From Collinsella sp. (GTDB lineage: Bacteria > Actinomycetota > Coriobacteriia > Coriobacteriales > Coriobacteriaceae), in contig JARIBW010000006.1 of NCBI GenBank assembly GCA_029264355.1, forward strand, positions 1-64,000: a stretch of DNA of 64,000 nt. Reading direction: 5' to 3'. How positions within the stretch are numbered: position 1 is the first letter of the stretch; each line of letters opens with the position of its first letter. The translations under genes and the position numbers were made by a program. The notes beneath the pieces are model-generated. The model worked only from the letters and a program-made list of their open reading frames with translations, made no database searches and had not been told where the DNA came from. Positions 26,570 to 34,925 of this stretch are shown here, piece after piece.

Positions 26570-27409
26570 TCAGTTGGTCTCGCACCGTATCCGGTGGGCA
26601 CGCACGGCGTAGTGTTTGTAGAGCGCCGCGAATTGGCCGCGGTACTTCGGCGCCCACGGCTTATCCCGACCGCAGAAGTGCAGGATCGCGGTGTTGTCCA
26701 TAACCCAATCGAGCGTTGCCTCCCCGCCGGTGCGAATGATGTTGTCTGCGTATTTGCGAGCGTCGTAGTTCCATACCTGATCGGGGATGGGCAAGGTGCG
26801 CTCACCATACAGGGAGTTGAAGATATCCTGGTCGGGGAAGAGCAACTTTCGATCGTTCTCCTCGGCAAAGGAGAGGAGCTCATCGGGTTTGATGAGCTCC
26901 TTGGCGCGTGTCATGTCCATGAGGATCACGCCGGTGTTGAAGTAGAGCTCGCTCGTGTTGAGGCGCACGTTGTTGAGGGCCGTCGCCGGGTGAATTGCAT
27001 CGGTATGAGACGCGGCGGCGAATGCGCTGCCGCCCAGCTCGATGTCAAAGAGCGGCGCGAGCGGATTAATGATGAGGATGTCCGGGTCGAGATACAAGAC
27101 GCGATCGATCGGGGCGTCGATGACGTGCGGCGCCAGCATGCGGTAGTACATCTCCTGCGGATACCGCTCGCTCGTGCGGGCATGCGAGAAGAGCTCCCGG
27201 TCCACTATGCGAGGTGCCAGCTCGATCTTGATGCGGCCGCAAAACACCGCGAGCGCGTCGAGTGCCGGCCTTGGGATGCCGCGGTGCAGGAGCCAGACCC
27301 GAATGTCTTCATCCCGGTTGTTCGCACGCAACGACAGCAGCATGGTCCGTACCGGGCAAAGGTAGCCTTCGTCGCAGGTGATGACGATTTCAAGGGTGCG
27401 CTGCGCCAT
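26570..27409 (-). CDS. Glycosyltransferase family 8 protein
   Basis: 279 residues with the GT8 fold: N-terminal IVITCDEGYLCPVRTMLLSL, the metal-binding DxD as Asp108-Pro-Asp110 in RVLYLDPDILIIN, YFNTGVILMD, and the C-terminal AILHFCGRDKPW. GT8 enzymes of this kind add glucose or galactose to surface glycans. No membrane segment is seen. The ATG at 27409 has AAGGAG upstream; the longer open frame is not supported. It is co-directional with dinB 83 bases upstream and opposite to the genes on both sides. Acceptor unknown. Confidence 0.85.
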   Translation of the reverse strand: MAQRTLEIVITCDEGYLCPVRTMLLSLRANNRDEDIRVWLLHRGIPRPALDALAVFCGRIKIELAPRIVDRELFSHARTSERYPQEMYYRMLAPHVIDAPIDRVLYLDPDILIINPLAPLFDIELGGSAFAAASHTDAIHPATALNNVRLNTSELYFNTGVILMDMTRAKELIKPDELLSFAEENDRKLLFPDQDIFNSLYGERTLPIPDQVWNYDARKYADNIIRTGGEATLDWVMDNTAILHFCGRDKPWAPKYRGQFAALYKHYAVRAHRIRCETN

Positions 27410-27492
27410 GGGTCTCCTTAACGAAGTCGATGGGCGATGTGATCGTGGCGGCTTGCGGGCCGTGTTTTCCCTTGTACCCGCAACTCGATGTG

Positions 27493-28863
27493 TCATCGTG
27501 CGCGCGCTCGAGGGGGTGCGGGATTGAGCGTTTGTGCCGATGTGCAATTTGTACCTGTCCCCAATTGCGCATCTTCGGGCGGGTTCTGCGAGAGGAACTT
27601 CGCAGGGTCGACGAGGTCCGTGCCGAAACGGGTGCTCCGGCCGAAGGACACCGCGTCGTTGCCAAAACGCTCTCTCAGCGCGTCGAGCGTCACGGCGAGT
27701 TCTCGCCTGTCGCTTGCCATGGCGCCCCGTTCGTCGACGCTGCAGAAGAGATCCGTTTGAACTCCGTGGCGATCGGGCCCGAAATCGCTCACCCCCACAC
27801 CGGCCAGGCGGACGCGCATCCCCTCGGTCCATACCGAGGCCAGCAGGTCGCATGCGACCGCCCCGAATACGTTCTCATCGTCAGTCGCGTGCGCGAGCTT
27901 GCGCTGGATCGTCCTGCCCTCGCCAAAGGAATATCTGAGCTTGAGCGTGACGGTGCGGCCCGCCAGGCCACGGCGGCGCAATCTGGCGCCCACTGACTCG
28001 GAGAGAAGCTGTATCGCCGCCCTGACGTCGTCATAGTCGGTGAGGTCGTGCGCGAAGGTCCGCTCGTTGCTGACTGACTTGACGTCGTCGGGGGCGTCGA
28101 TGGCCCTCACTTCGCTCAGCTCACGGCCGGCCGCCCTGTTTCGCACGATCTCGGCGTTGACGCCGAAGATGGGGGCGAGCAGGCCATCGGATGCCTCGGC
28201 GAGCTGCCCGAGCGATCGTATTCCGACGTGGATCAGGGCGCTTTCGGCGGCGGCCCCGATGCCGCTCATGGCGCGGACGGGGAGCGGGGCGAGAAATCCG
28301 CGTTCGGTCCCCGGAGTCACGACGGTGAGCCCGCGGGGCTTGTCGCGCTCGCTTGCGATCTTGGCGACGGTCTTGTTGCACCCCAATCCGATCGAGCAGG
28401 TGATACCCAGGTCGGAGACGCGCCTGGAGATGCGCTGTGCGATCTGTATGGGGTGCTCGTCGCAGAACCTGCCGGGGCTGATGTCGAAGAACGCCTCGTC
28501 GATCGAGACGCGTTCGACGAACGGGGTCTCATCTTCGAGGATGGCAATCACGCGCGCGCTCATCTCGCGATAACGATCGAAGTGGCCGGCCGTCCAGATG
28601 GCGTTCGGGCACAGGCGCTTGGCCTGAGCCGAAGACATGGCCGAGTGAACTCCGTAGGTCCGTGCCTCATATGAGCACGTTGAGACGACGCCGCGCTTCT
28701 CGGGTGAACCGCCCACGACCACGGGCCTTCCACGCCATTCGGGATGGTCGAGCTGCTCGACGCTTGCAAAGAACGCATCGAGGTCCATCAGCCCGATTGC
28801 GGGGCCGCTCCACGACCCGAAGAGCTCCGGGGCAAGACCGTATGTATGTTCGCTTGTGTCCAT
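27493..28863 (-). CDS. dinB: DNA polymerase IV (Y family)
   Basis: 456 residues, a translesion polymerase. Palm motifs MDLDAFFASVEQ and SIDEAFFDI carry the catalytic acidic residues, and a QTDLF sequence (residues 369-373) fits the beta-clamp binding consensus. The normal family end (LRERFGNDAVSFGRS) is reached near residue 410, after which there is a 45-residue non-homologous tail. Residues 431-442 of that tail are encoded by a REP-like hairpin (27539-27573). No ribosome site precedes the ATG at 28863, and a TATACT lies where a leaderless promoter would be. No LexA box is visible. Confidence 0.9.
   Translation of the reverse strand: MDTSEHTYGLAPELFGSWSGPAIGLMDLDAFFASVEQLDHPEWRGRPVVVGGSPEKRGVVSTCSYEARTYGVHSAMSSAQAKRLCPNAIWTAGHFDRYREMSARVIAILEDETPFVERVSIDEAFFDISPGRFCDEHPIQIAQRISRRVSDLGITCSIGLGCNKTVAKIASERDKPRGLTVVTPGTERGFLAPLPVRAMSGIGAAAESALIHVGIRSLGQLAEASDGLLAPIFGVNAEIVRNRAAGRELSEVRAIDAPDDVKSVSNERTFAHDLTDYDDVRAAIQLLSESVGARLRRRGLAGRTVTLKLRYSFGEGRTIQRKLAHATDDENVFGAVACDLLASVWTEGMRVRLAGVGVSDFGPDRHGVQTDLFCSVDERGAMASDRRELAVTLDALRERFGNDAVSFGRSTRFGTDLVDPAKFLSQNPPEDAQLGTGTNCTSAQTLNPAPPRARAR
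27539..27573 (-). repeat. REP-like hairpin element, copy B (inside dinB)
   Basis: Inverted repeat of 11-base arms, GATGTGCAATT (27539-27549) and AATTGCGCATC (27563-27573), with one mismatch, around a 13-base loop that reads GGGGACAGGTACA on the minus strand. Its 24-base core matches copy A near 23165 with two purine differences. It is translated in frame as part of the DinB tail. Confidence 0.65.
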
Positions 28864-28869
28864 GACGTC

Positions 28870-28875
28870 AGTATA
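28870..28875 (-). promoter_or_regulatory. Candidate -10 element for a leaderless dinB transcript
   Basis: TATACT on the minus strand ends six bases before the dinB ATG, placing the predicted transcript start at or next to the A of the start codon. This agrees with the absence of a ribosome site. The -35 region is weak. Confidence 0.4.
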
Positions 28876-28909
28876 TCGATAAGTGCCGATGTACGCTGCA
28901 TGAACATGC

Positions 28910-28937
28910 TTGCATTCGCGCAAATCTCAGATAAGAT
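28910..28937 (+). promoter_or_regulatory. Candidate promoter of the rpsP operon
   Basis: TTGCAT (28910-28915), 16-bp spacer, TAAGAT (28932-28937), giving a leader of about 115 bases before rpsP. The leader shows no strong hairpin that I can identify. Consensus match only. Confidence 0.42.
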
Positions 28938-29057
28938 ATGGATTTGCTTGCGACTTTCCAAATGAAGCCGGTCTCAAACGCTTCCCGTCGAGTCGTTTGG
29001 CACGGTAATTGTCCTGGTTAGGAATGCAGCAATCGCTGCGCAAAAGAAGGAGTTTGC

Positions 29058-29414
29058 ATGGCTGTCAAGATCCGCCTCGCTCGTCACGGTTCCAAGAAGC
29101 GTCCGTACTACCGCGTCGTCGTCGCCGACTCTCGCACCCGTCGCGATGGTCGCCCCATCGAGGAAGTCGGTCGCTACAACCCGATGACCACCCCCAAGAC
29201 CATCTCCCTCGACCTCGAGAAGATCGCCGATTGGCAGTCCAAGGGCGCTCAGCTCACCGACGCCGTCGCCGCTCTGGTGAAGGCCGCCAACGAGGGCGAG
29301 AAGGCCGCCGCCGCCCCCAAGAAGTCCAAGAAGCAGCTCGCCAAGGAGGCCGAGGAGGCCGCCCGCAAGGCCGAGGAAGAGGCCGCTGCCGCCGCCGAGG
29401 CTTCCGAGGAGTAA
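29058..29414 (+). CDS. rpsP: 30S ribosomal protein S16
   Basis: 118 residues. [20 protein letters not shown] and the GRYNP segment identify S16. The first 80 or so residues are the ribosomal domain; the rest is a Lys/Ala/Glu-rich, probably helical tail, as in other high-GC Gram-positives. AAGGAG precedes the ATG. It heads rpsP-khpA-rimM-trmD-lepB. Confidence 0.97.
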   Translation: MAVKIRLARHGSKKRPYYRVVVADSRTRRDGRPIEEVGRYNPMTTPKTISLDLEKIADWQSKGAQLTDAVAALVKAANEGEKAAAAPKKSKKQLAKEAEEAARKAEEEAAAAAEASEE

Positions 29415-29417
29415 ATC

Positions 29418-29729
29418 GTGTCTGAGGAGCTGCTCTTGGAATCCCTCGTTGATGAGGCCAACGATGCCACCGAGGCGGAGGAGCTCGTCTCCGACCGTAT
29501 CGCCGATCTCGTCGAGTATCTCGTCTGCAGCATCGTCGACGATGCCGACGCAGTTTCGCTCGAAGTGATCGACGGTGCCGATTCGTCGACCATCGAGGTC
29601 ACCGTCGCGGAGGGCGATGTGGCCAAGGTCATCGGTCGTCATGGTCGCACCATCAAGGCCGTCCGCACGCTTGCCCGCGCCCTCGCTGCTCGTCTCGACA
29701 CTTCCGTCGAGGTCGAGGTCCTGGGTTAG
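29418..29729 (+). CDS. khpA: KH-domain RNA-binding protein KhpA
   Basis: 103 residues, with one KH domain whose GxxG loop is in VAKVIGRHGRTIKAVRTLARA. KhpA proteins bind RNA broadly, often with KhpB. An acidic N-terminal extension of about 25 residues is unusual but not exceptional. GTG start at 29418 with GAGGAG overlapping the rpsP stop region. The position between rpsP and rimM is the classical one. Confidence 0.9.
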   Translation: MSEELLLESLVDEANDATEAEELVSDRIADLVEYLVCSIVDDADAVSLEVIDGADSSTIEVTVAEGDVAKVIGRHGRTIKAVRTLARALAARLDTSVEVEVLG

Positions 29730-29733
29730 GCCC

Positions 29734-30249
29734 GTGCGCGCCGCTTATAAGAACATCGCCCGCGTGGTTCGCCCACACGGCACCAAAGGGGAGGTTCTCG
29801 TGGCTCCGCTACGAGGCCTTCCCCTTTTGCTTGTCGAGTCGATGCAGGTGCATCTGACCCCTCCCGCTCTCAAGCGAGAGCGCATCTCGACCGTCGAATC
29901 CGTTTCCCTCGCGCCCGAGGGCGCCCGCGTGCGATTTTCCTGCTCCCGCAATCTCGATGATGCCGAGGGCCTGACGGGTTGCCATGTCCTCGCCTCCTGC
30001 GATGACTTCGAGCTCGATCGCCTCGATTCGGCCGTCGACGATCTGCTGGACCGTCCGGTCGTCGACGATCGGTTCGGTGATTTGGGTCGTATCGTCGAGG
30101 TCATGGAGACCCCCGCAAACGACGTCTGGGTGCTGGACGGCTCCCCGTATGGGGAACTTTTGATACCCGTCATCGATGAGGTCGTTGTCGGGCTGCCCGA
30201 GGAGGGGCCCATCGCCGTCCACGTCATGGACGGTCTGCTCGATCTCTAA
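29734..30249 (+). CDS. rimM: 16S rRNA processing protein RimM
   Basis: 171 residues, a 30S assembly factor. Recognised by IARVVRPHGTKGEVLVAPL at the N-terminus and the PRC-barrel region GRIVEVMETPANDVWVLDG...LLIPVIDEVV. The GTG at 29734 is chosen because it starts the family-typical sequence four bases after khpA; the frame is open further upstream over khpA. Placed just before trmD as usual. Confidence 0.92.
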   Translation: MRAAYKNIARVVRPHGTKGEVLVAPLRGLPLLLVESMQVHLTPPALKRERISTVESVSLAPEGARVRFSCSRNLDDAEGLTGCHVLASCDDFELDRLDSAVDDLLDRPVVDDRFGDLGRIVEVMETPANDVWVLDGSPYGELLIPVIDEVVVGLPEEGPIAVHVMDGLLDL

Positions 30250-30267
30250 ACGCCGAGAGGAGTGCTC

Positions 30268-31053
30268 ATGCTCATCGAGACCCTCTCGGTCTTTCCCGAG
30301 CTTTTCGAACCGTATATGTCCACCTCGATCATGGGCCGCGCCCGCGCGCGGGGCCTGTTCGACTTTGCCGCGTATGACTTGCGCGATTGGACGCACGACC
30401 GGCATCGCACGGTGGACGATGCGCCATTCGGCGGCGGCGCGGGCATGCTCATGAAAGTCGAGCCCCTTCATGAGGCGATCCGCGATATCTCATCGAGGGG
30501 GGAGGGCCGTCCACGCGTCGTGTTCTTCACCCCGTGCGGAGAGCCCTTCACGCAAGAGGTCGCCGTACGGCTCTCGGCATGCGATCGGCTCCTATTCGTC
30601 TGCGGGCGTTACGAGGGCATGGATGAGCGGGCCTACGATTTCGCAGATGAGCGCCTGTCCATCGGCGACTACGTCCTGACCGGCGGCGAGCTTCCCGCAC
30701 TTGTGGTCTCCGATGCCGTGATCCGCTTGATTCCCGGAGCCCTCGGCAACGATATGGGAAGCGTCGATGAATCGTTCTCGACCGCCGATGACGGTGGTTT
30801 GCTCGAGTACGCGCAATACACGAGGCCCGCTGATTTCAACGGGTCGTCCGTACCGGACGTCCTGCTCTCCGGCGATCACGCCCGAGTGGCGGCGTGGCGC
30901 CGCTCGAACGCCATCGAGCGCACGTGCCGCTGGCGCCCCGACCTCATCGACACCGCGCGCCTGAGCGATGACGAGCGTCGACGCGCGCTCGAGCTGATCG
31001 AGCGATTCCATGCCGTGGATGCCGCGTGCGACGGGGAGGCTTTCGATGAGTGA
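30268..31053 (+). CDS. trmD: tRNA (guanine-N1)-methyltransferase
   Basis: 261 residues; methylates G37 of tRNAs reading CNN codons. The SPOUT knot is seen in CGRYEGMDERAYDF, SIGDYVLTGGELPALVV, with PFGGGAGMLMK earlier and DVLLSGDHARVAAWRR later. The ATG at 30268 lies six bases after GAGAGGAG. It overlaps lepB by 8 bases. rplS, the common next gene, is absent. Confidence 0.95.
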   Translation: MLIETLSVFPELFEPYMSTSIMGRARARGLFDFAAYDLRDWTHDRHRTVDDAPFGGGAGMLMKVEPLHEAIRDISSRGEGRPRVVFFTPCGEPFTQEVAVRLSACDRLLFVCGRYEGMDERAYDFADERLSIGDYVLTGGELPALVVSDAVIRLIPGALGNDMGSVDESFSTADDGGLLEYAQYTRPADFNGSSVPDVLLSGDHARVAAWRRSNAIERTCRWRPDLIDTARLSDDERRRALELIERFHAVDAACDGEAFDE

Positions 31054-31678
31054 TGCCCTTGAGACCCTTGGCCGCACCTCCGCATCATTCGAGGCCTCCG
31101 ATGATGCCGGGCGCCCACTTGGGCCCGGTCGCGAGCCCAAGTGGAGGGGCCTTCTCGAGTGGCTGGGCGTCTTCGCCATCGCCCTGGTCGTTTTCACCCT
31201 GATTCGCGTGTTCGTCGTCTCGCCATTCCTGGTTCCGAGCGGCTCGATGGAACCGACCATCCTCATCGGCGATCAGGTCTTCGCCCAGCGTGTCAGCGCG
31301 CACCTCGGTGACACCCCCGAGATCGGCGACATCGTCGTGTTCAGGAACCCCGTCGCCGCATCCGATCACGAGATCTTGGTGAAGCGCGTCGTCGCCCGTG
31401 GCGGCCAGACGGTCGACCTGATCGACGGCCGGGTGTACGTCGACGGCATCGCCGTGGAGGAGCCCTACGTCGTCGGCGAGAGCCTCCCTTTGCCAACGCA
31501 GGCCCCGGGTGTTTCGATCGACTATCCGTACGTCGTTCCCGACGGGACCCTGTGGATGATGGGGGACAACCGCGAGAACTCCTCCGACTCCCGATATTTC
31601 GGCGCCGTTCCCACGGGCAACGTCGTCGGGACCGTCTTTTTCCGATATTGGCCGTTCTCGCGGATCGGCCTGATGTAA
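31046..31678 (+). CDS. lepB: Signal peptidase I
   Basis: 210 residues; cleaves secretory signal peptides. One N-terminal membrane anchor (about residues 38-59), catalytic Ser67 in PSGSMEPT, general-base Lys113 in VKRVVARGG, and the GDNRENSSDSR box. A cytoplasmic leader of about 35 residues precedes the anchor. Start at 31046 overlaps the trmD stop and has GGGGAGG upstream. Confidence 0.95.
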   Translation: MSDALETLGRTSASFEASDDAGRPLGPGREPKWRGLLEWLGVFAIALVVFTLIRVFVVSPFLVPSGSMEPTILIGDQVFAQRVSAHLGDTPEIGDIVVFRNPVAASDHEILVKRVVARGGQTVDLIDGRVYVDGIAVEEPYVVGESLPLPTQAPGVSIDYPYVVPDGTLWMMGDNRENSSDSRYFGAVPTGNVVGTVFFRYWPFSRIGLM

Positions 31679-31729
31679 CGCTAAACTATTAGATTGTTCG
31701 ACCGTACGAATGAGGGGGAGCGCCGCAGG

Positions 31730-32647
31730 ATGAATCCGAACGCATTGACCTTCCAAGAGATGATTCTCAAGCTCGAGGAGTATTGGGCCGGCCATGGCTG
31801 CACCGTCATGCAGCCCTACGATTCCGAGGTGGGTGCCGGCACGTTCCATACCGCCACGCTGCTGCGCAGCCTCGGCAAGAAGCCGTGGCGCGCGTGCTAC
31901 CCGCAGCCCTGCCGTCGCCCCGCCGACGGGCGCTATGGCGAGAACCCCAACCGCATGCAGCACTATTACCAGTTCCAGGTGCTCATCAAGCCGAGCCCCG
32001 AGAACTCCCAGGAGCTGTACCTGGATTCCCTGACCGCCATCGGCCTCGATCCGGCCGAACACGACGTCCGCTTCGTCGAGGATGACTGGGAGAGCCCGAC
32101 GCTCGGCGCCTGGGGCCTTGGCTGGGAGGTTTGGCTGGACGGCATGGAGGTCACGCAGTTCACCTACTTCCAGCAGGTCGGCGGTATCGAATGTGACCCG
32201 GTTCCCGTCGAGATCACCTATGGCCTCGAGCGCATCGCCATGTACGCCCAGGGTGTGACGAGCGTCTACGACCTGGTTTGGAGCTACCTGCCCGATGGCA
32301 CGCCCATGACCTACGGCGAGGTGTTCCTCGAGAACGAGCGCGAGTTCTCCGCCTATAACTTCGAGGTCGCCAACGTCGAGATGATGCGTCGGAAGTTCGA
32401 TGATTTCGAGGCCGAATGCCATGCGTGCCTCGACGCCAAGCTGCCGCTTCCCGCCTACGACTGCGTCATGAAGTGCAGCCACAGTTTCAACATCCTGGAT
32501 GCCCGCGGCGCCATTTCCGCCACGGAGCGCGCCGCCTACATCCTGCGTGTCCGCACGCTCGCCAAGGCGTGTTGCGAGTCTTATCTGGCCGAGGTCGCCG
32601 GTGATGCGTCCGCGTCCGACCGCGCTGAGAAGGGGGAGGTGGCCTAA
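31730..32647 (+). CDS. glyQ: Glycyl-tRNA synthetase, alpha subunit
   Basis: 305 residues; the catalytic alpha chain of the alpha2beta2 glycyl-tRNA synthetase. Family signatures include [53 protein letters not shown] and [18 protein letters not shown]. The ATG at 31730 is preferred to a TTG at 31694 because GGGGGAG precedes it. There is no T-box in the 51-base gap before it. Next to glyS as expected. Confidence 0.96.
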   Translation: MNPNALTFQEMILKLEEYWAGHGCTVMQPYDSEVGAGTFHTATLLRSLGKKPWRACYPQPCRRPADGRYGENPNRMQHYYQFQVLIKPSPENSQELYLDSLTAIGLDPAEHDVRFVEDDWESPTLGAWGLGWEVWLDGMEVTQFTYFQQVGGIECDPVPVEITYGLERIAMYAQGVTSVYDLVWSYLPDGTPMTYGEVFLENEREFSAYNFEVANVEMMRRKFDDFEAECHACLDAKLPLPAYDCVMKCSHSFNILDARGAISATERAAYILRVRTLAKACCESYLAEVAGDASASDRAEKGEVA

Positions 32648-34738
32648 GTGGCGAGCACCCGTGATTTCCTGTTCGAGCTCGGTGTCGAGGAGATGCCCTC
32701 GGCTCCGCTCAACAACGCCGTCAAACAGCTTGAATCCCTGATGGGCAAGGGTCTCGACGAGGCGGGACTCGCCCATGGCGCGATCCGCGTCATTTCCTCG
32801 CCGCGCCGTCTGGCCGTGCTCGTGGACGACGTCGCGGAGGCCACGGAGGAGATCCACTCCGTCCTGCGCGGCCCTTCCGCCAAGATCGCCTTCGATGCCG
32901 AGGGCAATCCCACCAAGGCCGCCGAGGGTTTTGCCCGCAAGAACGGCCTGAGTGCCGGCGATTTGGTCCGTCGGGAGGACGCTGATGGCACCGAGTACGT
33001 CTTCGCCGAGCAGAACACCCCCTCCGAGCCCGCGTTGCCCATCCTGACCCGCGTGTGCGAGGGGCTCGTCTCGGCCATCCAGTGGCCGAACTACCGCAGC
33101 CAGCGTTGGGGGAGCGAGCATGCCACGTTCGTGCGCCCGGTCCGTTGGATCTGCTGCCTCTTCGGCGGGGAGGTCGTCCCGGTCTCCTTCGCCGATGTCA
33201 TCAGCGGTAACACCACGCGCGGTCACCGCGTGCTTTCCCCCGGCGAGCACGTCGTCACCAATCCCGATGCGTACGAGGGCGTGCTCGAATCCGCGCATGT
33301 CCTGTCCGCGCAGCGTCGAGAGCAGGTCATCCGTGACGGCATCGCCACGGTCGAGTCCGAGCTCGGCGTGCACGTCGACACGCCGGCGAAGGTGTTCGAC
33401 GAGGTCGTCAACCTCTGCGAGTGGCCGACGGTCCTCGTGGGTCATTTCGATGAGGAGTTCTTGAACGTCCCGTCCGAGATCATCTGCGAGTCCATGCTGT
33501 CCAACCAGCGCTACTTCCCGACGTATGACGCCGAGGGCAAGCTGACCCGTGCGTTCGTCGTGGTCTCCAACGGCGATCCCAAGGCCAACGCCACCGTGGT
33601 CGACGGCAACGAGCGCGTCGTCCGCGCCCGCCTGTACGATGCCAAGTTCTTCTACGACGAGGACCTCAAGATCGATCTCGAGGATTTCCGCGAGCGCCTC
33701 GCTTCCGTCGGCTTCCAGCAGAAGCTCGGCACCGTGCTTCAGAAGTCCGACCGCATGGAGGATCTCGCCCTCGCCATCGCACGCGAGGCGCATCTCGGCG
33801 CGCATGCGGCCTCCAGCGCCCAGCGCGCCGCGCATCTGGCCAAGGCCGACCTCGTGTCCTCCGCGGTCGTCGAGTTCACCAGCCAGCAGGGTGTGATGGG
33901 CGGCTACTATGCGGCCGCCGCGGGCGAGGAGCCCGAGGTCGCAGCCGCCATTCGCGATCATTATCGTCCCCGTTTCGCCGGTGACGAGCTTCCCGAGGGG
34001 ATCGCCGGCTGCATCGTCGCCGTCGCCGACAAGCTCGACACCATCGCCGGTATGTTCGCCATCGACGAGCCGCCCACCGGTTCCAAGGATCCCTTCGCGC
34101 TGCGCCGTTCCGCCATCGGTGTGATCAACATCCTTCGCACGCGTTTGAAGTGCGGCTATGAGGCGATCGTCGAGGCCGCGCTCGACGGCTATCTTGAGCA
34201 GGGACTCCAGTTCGACAAGGCCGCAGTGGCCGAGTCCGTCTGCGCGTTCATCAAGGGTCGCATGGCCCAGATGGCCCGCGATGAAAGGGTCTCCTCCGAC
34301 ACGGTGGCCGCGGTTTCCGACGGCGATGTCACCGTTCCCGCGCACTTCTTCGAGCTCGCGCATGCCCTCGAGGAGGCGCGCTCCAACGATCGCGAGGCCT
34401 TCACCAACCTCGCCACGGCCTATGCGCGCGCCGCCCACCTCGCCGACGCCGCATTGGGCATCGAGGTCGACCGAGCGCTCATGGGAGGGGCCGAGCTCGC
34501 CCTGCTGGACGCGACCGACTCCGCTCGCGATGAGGTGGCCTCAGCCCTCGACGCCCGCGATTTCAAGGCCGTCATCTCCGCCCTCGCCGCATTGCGCGGC
34601 CCCATCGACACGTTCTTCGACGACGTCATGGTCATGGACGAGGATATGGCCGTTCGCCAGAACAGGCTCCGTCTGCTCAACCGCTTCGAGAGCGTGTTCG
34701 CCGGCATCGCCAACATCGGTGAGATGGCTCGCAAGTAG
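32648..34738 (+). CDS. glyS: Glycyl-tRNA synthetase, beta subunit
   Basis: 696 residues, the tRNA-binding beta chain. Recognised by FLFELGVEEMPS at the N-terminus, FVRPVRWICCLFG, ESMLSNQRYFPTYD, and the HD-like and anticodon-binding C-terminal region ending in LLNRFESVFAGIANI. GTG start at 32648 directly after the glyQ stop, with GGGGGAGGTGG inside glyQ as ribosome site. A terminator follows. Confidence 0.95.
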   Translation: MASTRDFLFELGVEEMPSAPLNNAVKQLESLMGKGLDEAGLAHGAIRVISSPRRLAVLVDDVAEATEEIHSVLRGPSAKIAFDAEGNPTKAAEGFARKNGLSAGDLVRREDADGTEYVFAEQNTPSEPALPILTRVCEGLVSAIQWPNYRSQRWGSEHATFVRPVRWICCLFGGEVVPVSFADVISGNTTRGHRVLSPGEHVVTNPDAYEGVLESAHVLSAQRREQVIRDGIATVESELGVHVDTPAKVFDEVVNLCEWPTVLVGHFDEEFLNVPSEIICESMLSNQRYFPTYDAEGKLTRAFVVVSNGDPKANATVVDGNERVVRARLYDAKFFYDEDLKIDLEDFRERLASVGFQQKLGTVLQKSDRMEDLALAIAREAHLGAHAASSAQRAAHLAKADLVSSAVVEFTSQQGVMGGYYAAAAGEEPEVAAAIRDHYRPRFAGDELPEGIAGCIVAVADKLDTIAGMFAIDEPPTGSKDPFALRRSAIGVINILRTRLKCGYEAIVEAALDGYLEQGLQFDKAAVAESVCAFIKGRMAQMARDERVSSDTVAAVSDGDVTVPAHFFELAHALEEARSNDREAFTNLATAYARAAHLADAALGIEVDRALMGGAELALLDATDSARDEVASALDARDFKAVISALAALRGPIDTFFDDVMVMDEDMAVRQNRLRLLNRFESVFAGIANIGEMARK

Positions 34739-34767
34739 CAAGCGGGCGCTGCGCCATAGCTTGATTG

Positions 34768-34795
34768 GAGGGTCCGCGAGGGCCCTCTTTTCTTG
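34768..34795 (+). terminator. Terminator after glyQS
   Basis: GAGGGTCC (34768-34775) pairs with GGGCCCTC (34780-34787) with one G-U pair, closed by a GCGA tetraloop and followed by TTTTCTTG. Located 30 bases after the glyS stop. Confidence 0.85.
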
Positions 34796-34882
34796 TGCGC
34801 GCGGGCCGTCTGTACGGCGCGCCCTCTTCGCCGTTCACCCAAACGAGCACGCCCCTCGACGTTGGATGCCAATGCCGTGCGA

Positions 34883-34888
34883 TATAGT
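34883..34888 (+). promoter_or_regulatory. Candidate -10 for the PPDK regulator gene
   Basis: TATAGT lies 38 bases before the start codon, with TTGGAT 15 bp upstream as a short-spaced -35. It sits downstream of the glyS terminator, so a new promoter is expected here. Confidence 0.38.
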
Positions 34889-34925
34889 CGCACGTGATGG
34901 GAAGAGCCGATTGGAGGGGGTCTCC

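Noticed and set aside
28840..28863. Possible LexA half-site GAACATACATAC at the start of dinB
   Set aside because: Only one half matches the consensus, and it lies inside the coding sequence.
31679..31729. T-box riboswitch before glyQ
   Set aside because: The gap is only 51 bases and has neither a terminator nor the conserved T-box sequence.
31085..34438. 1117-codon open frame on the minus strand opposite lepB, glyQ and glyS
   Set aside because: It spans three unmistakable plus-strand genes and has no recognisable domain or ribosome site.
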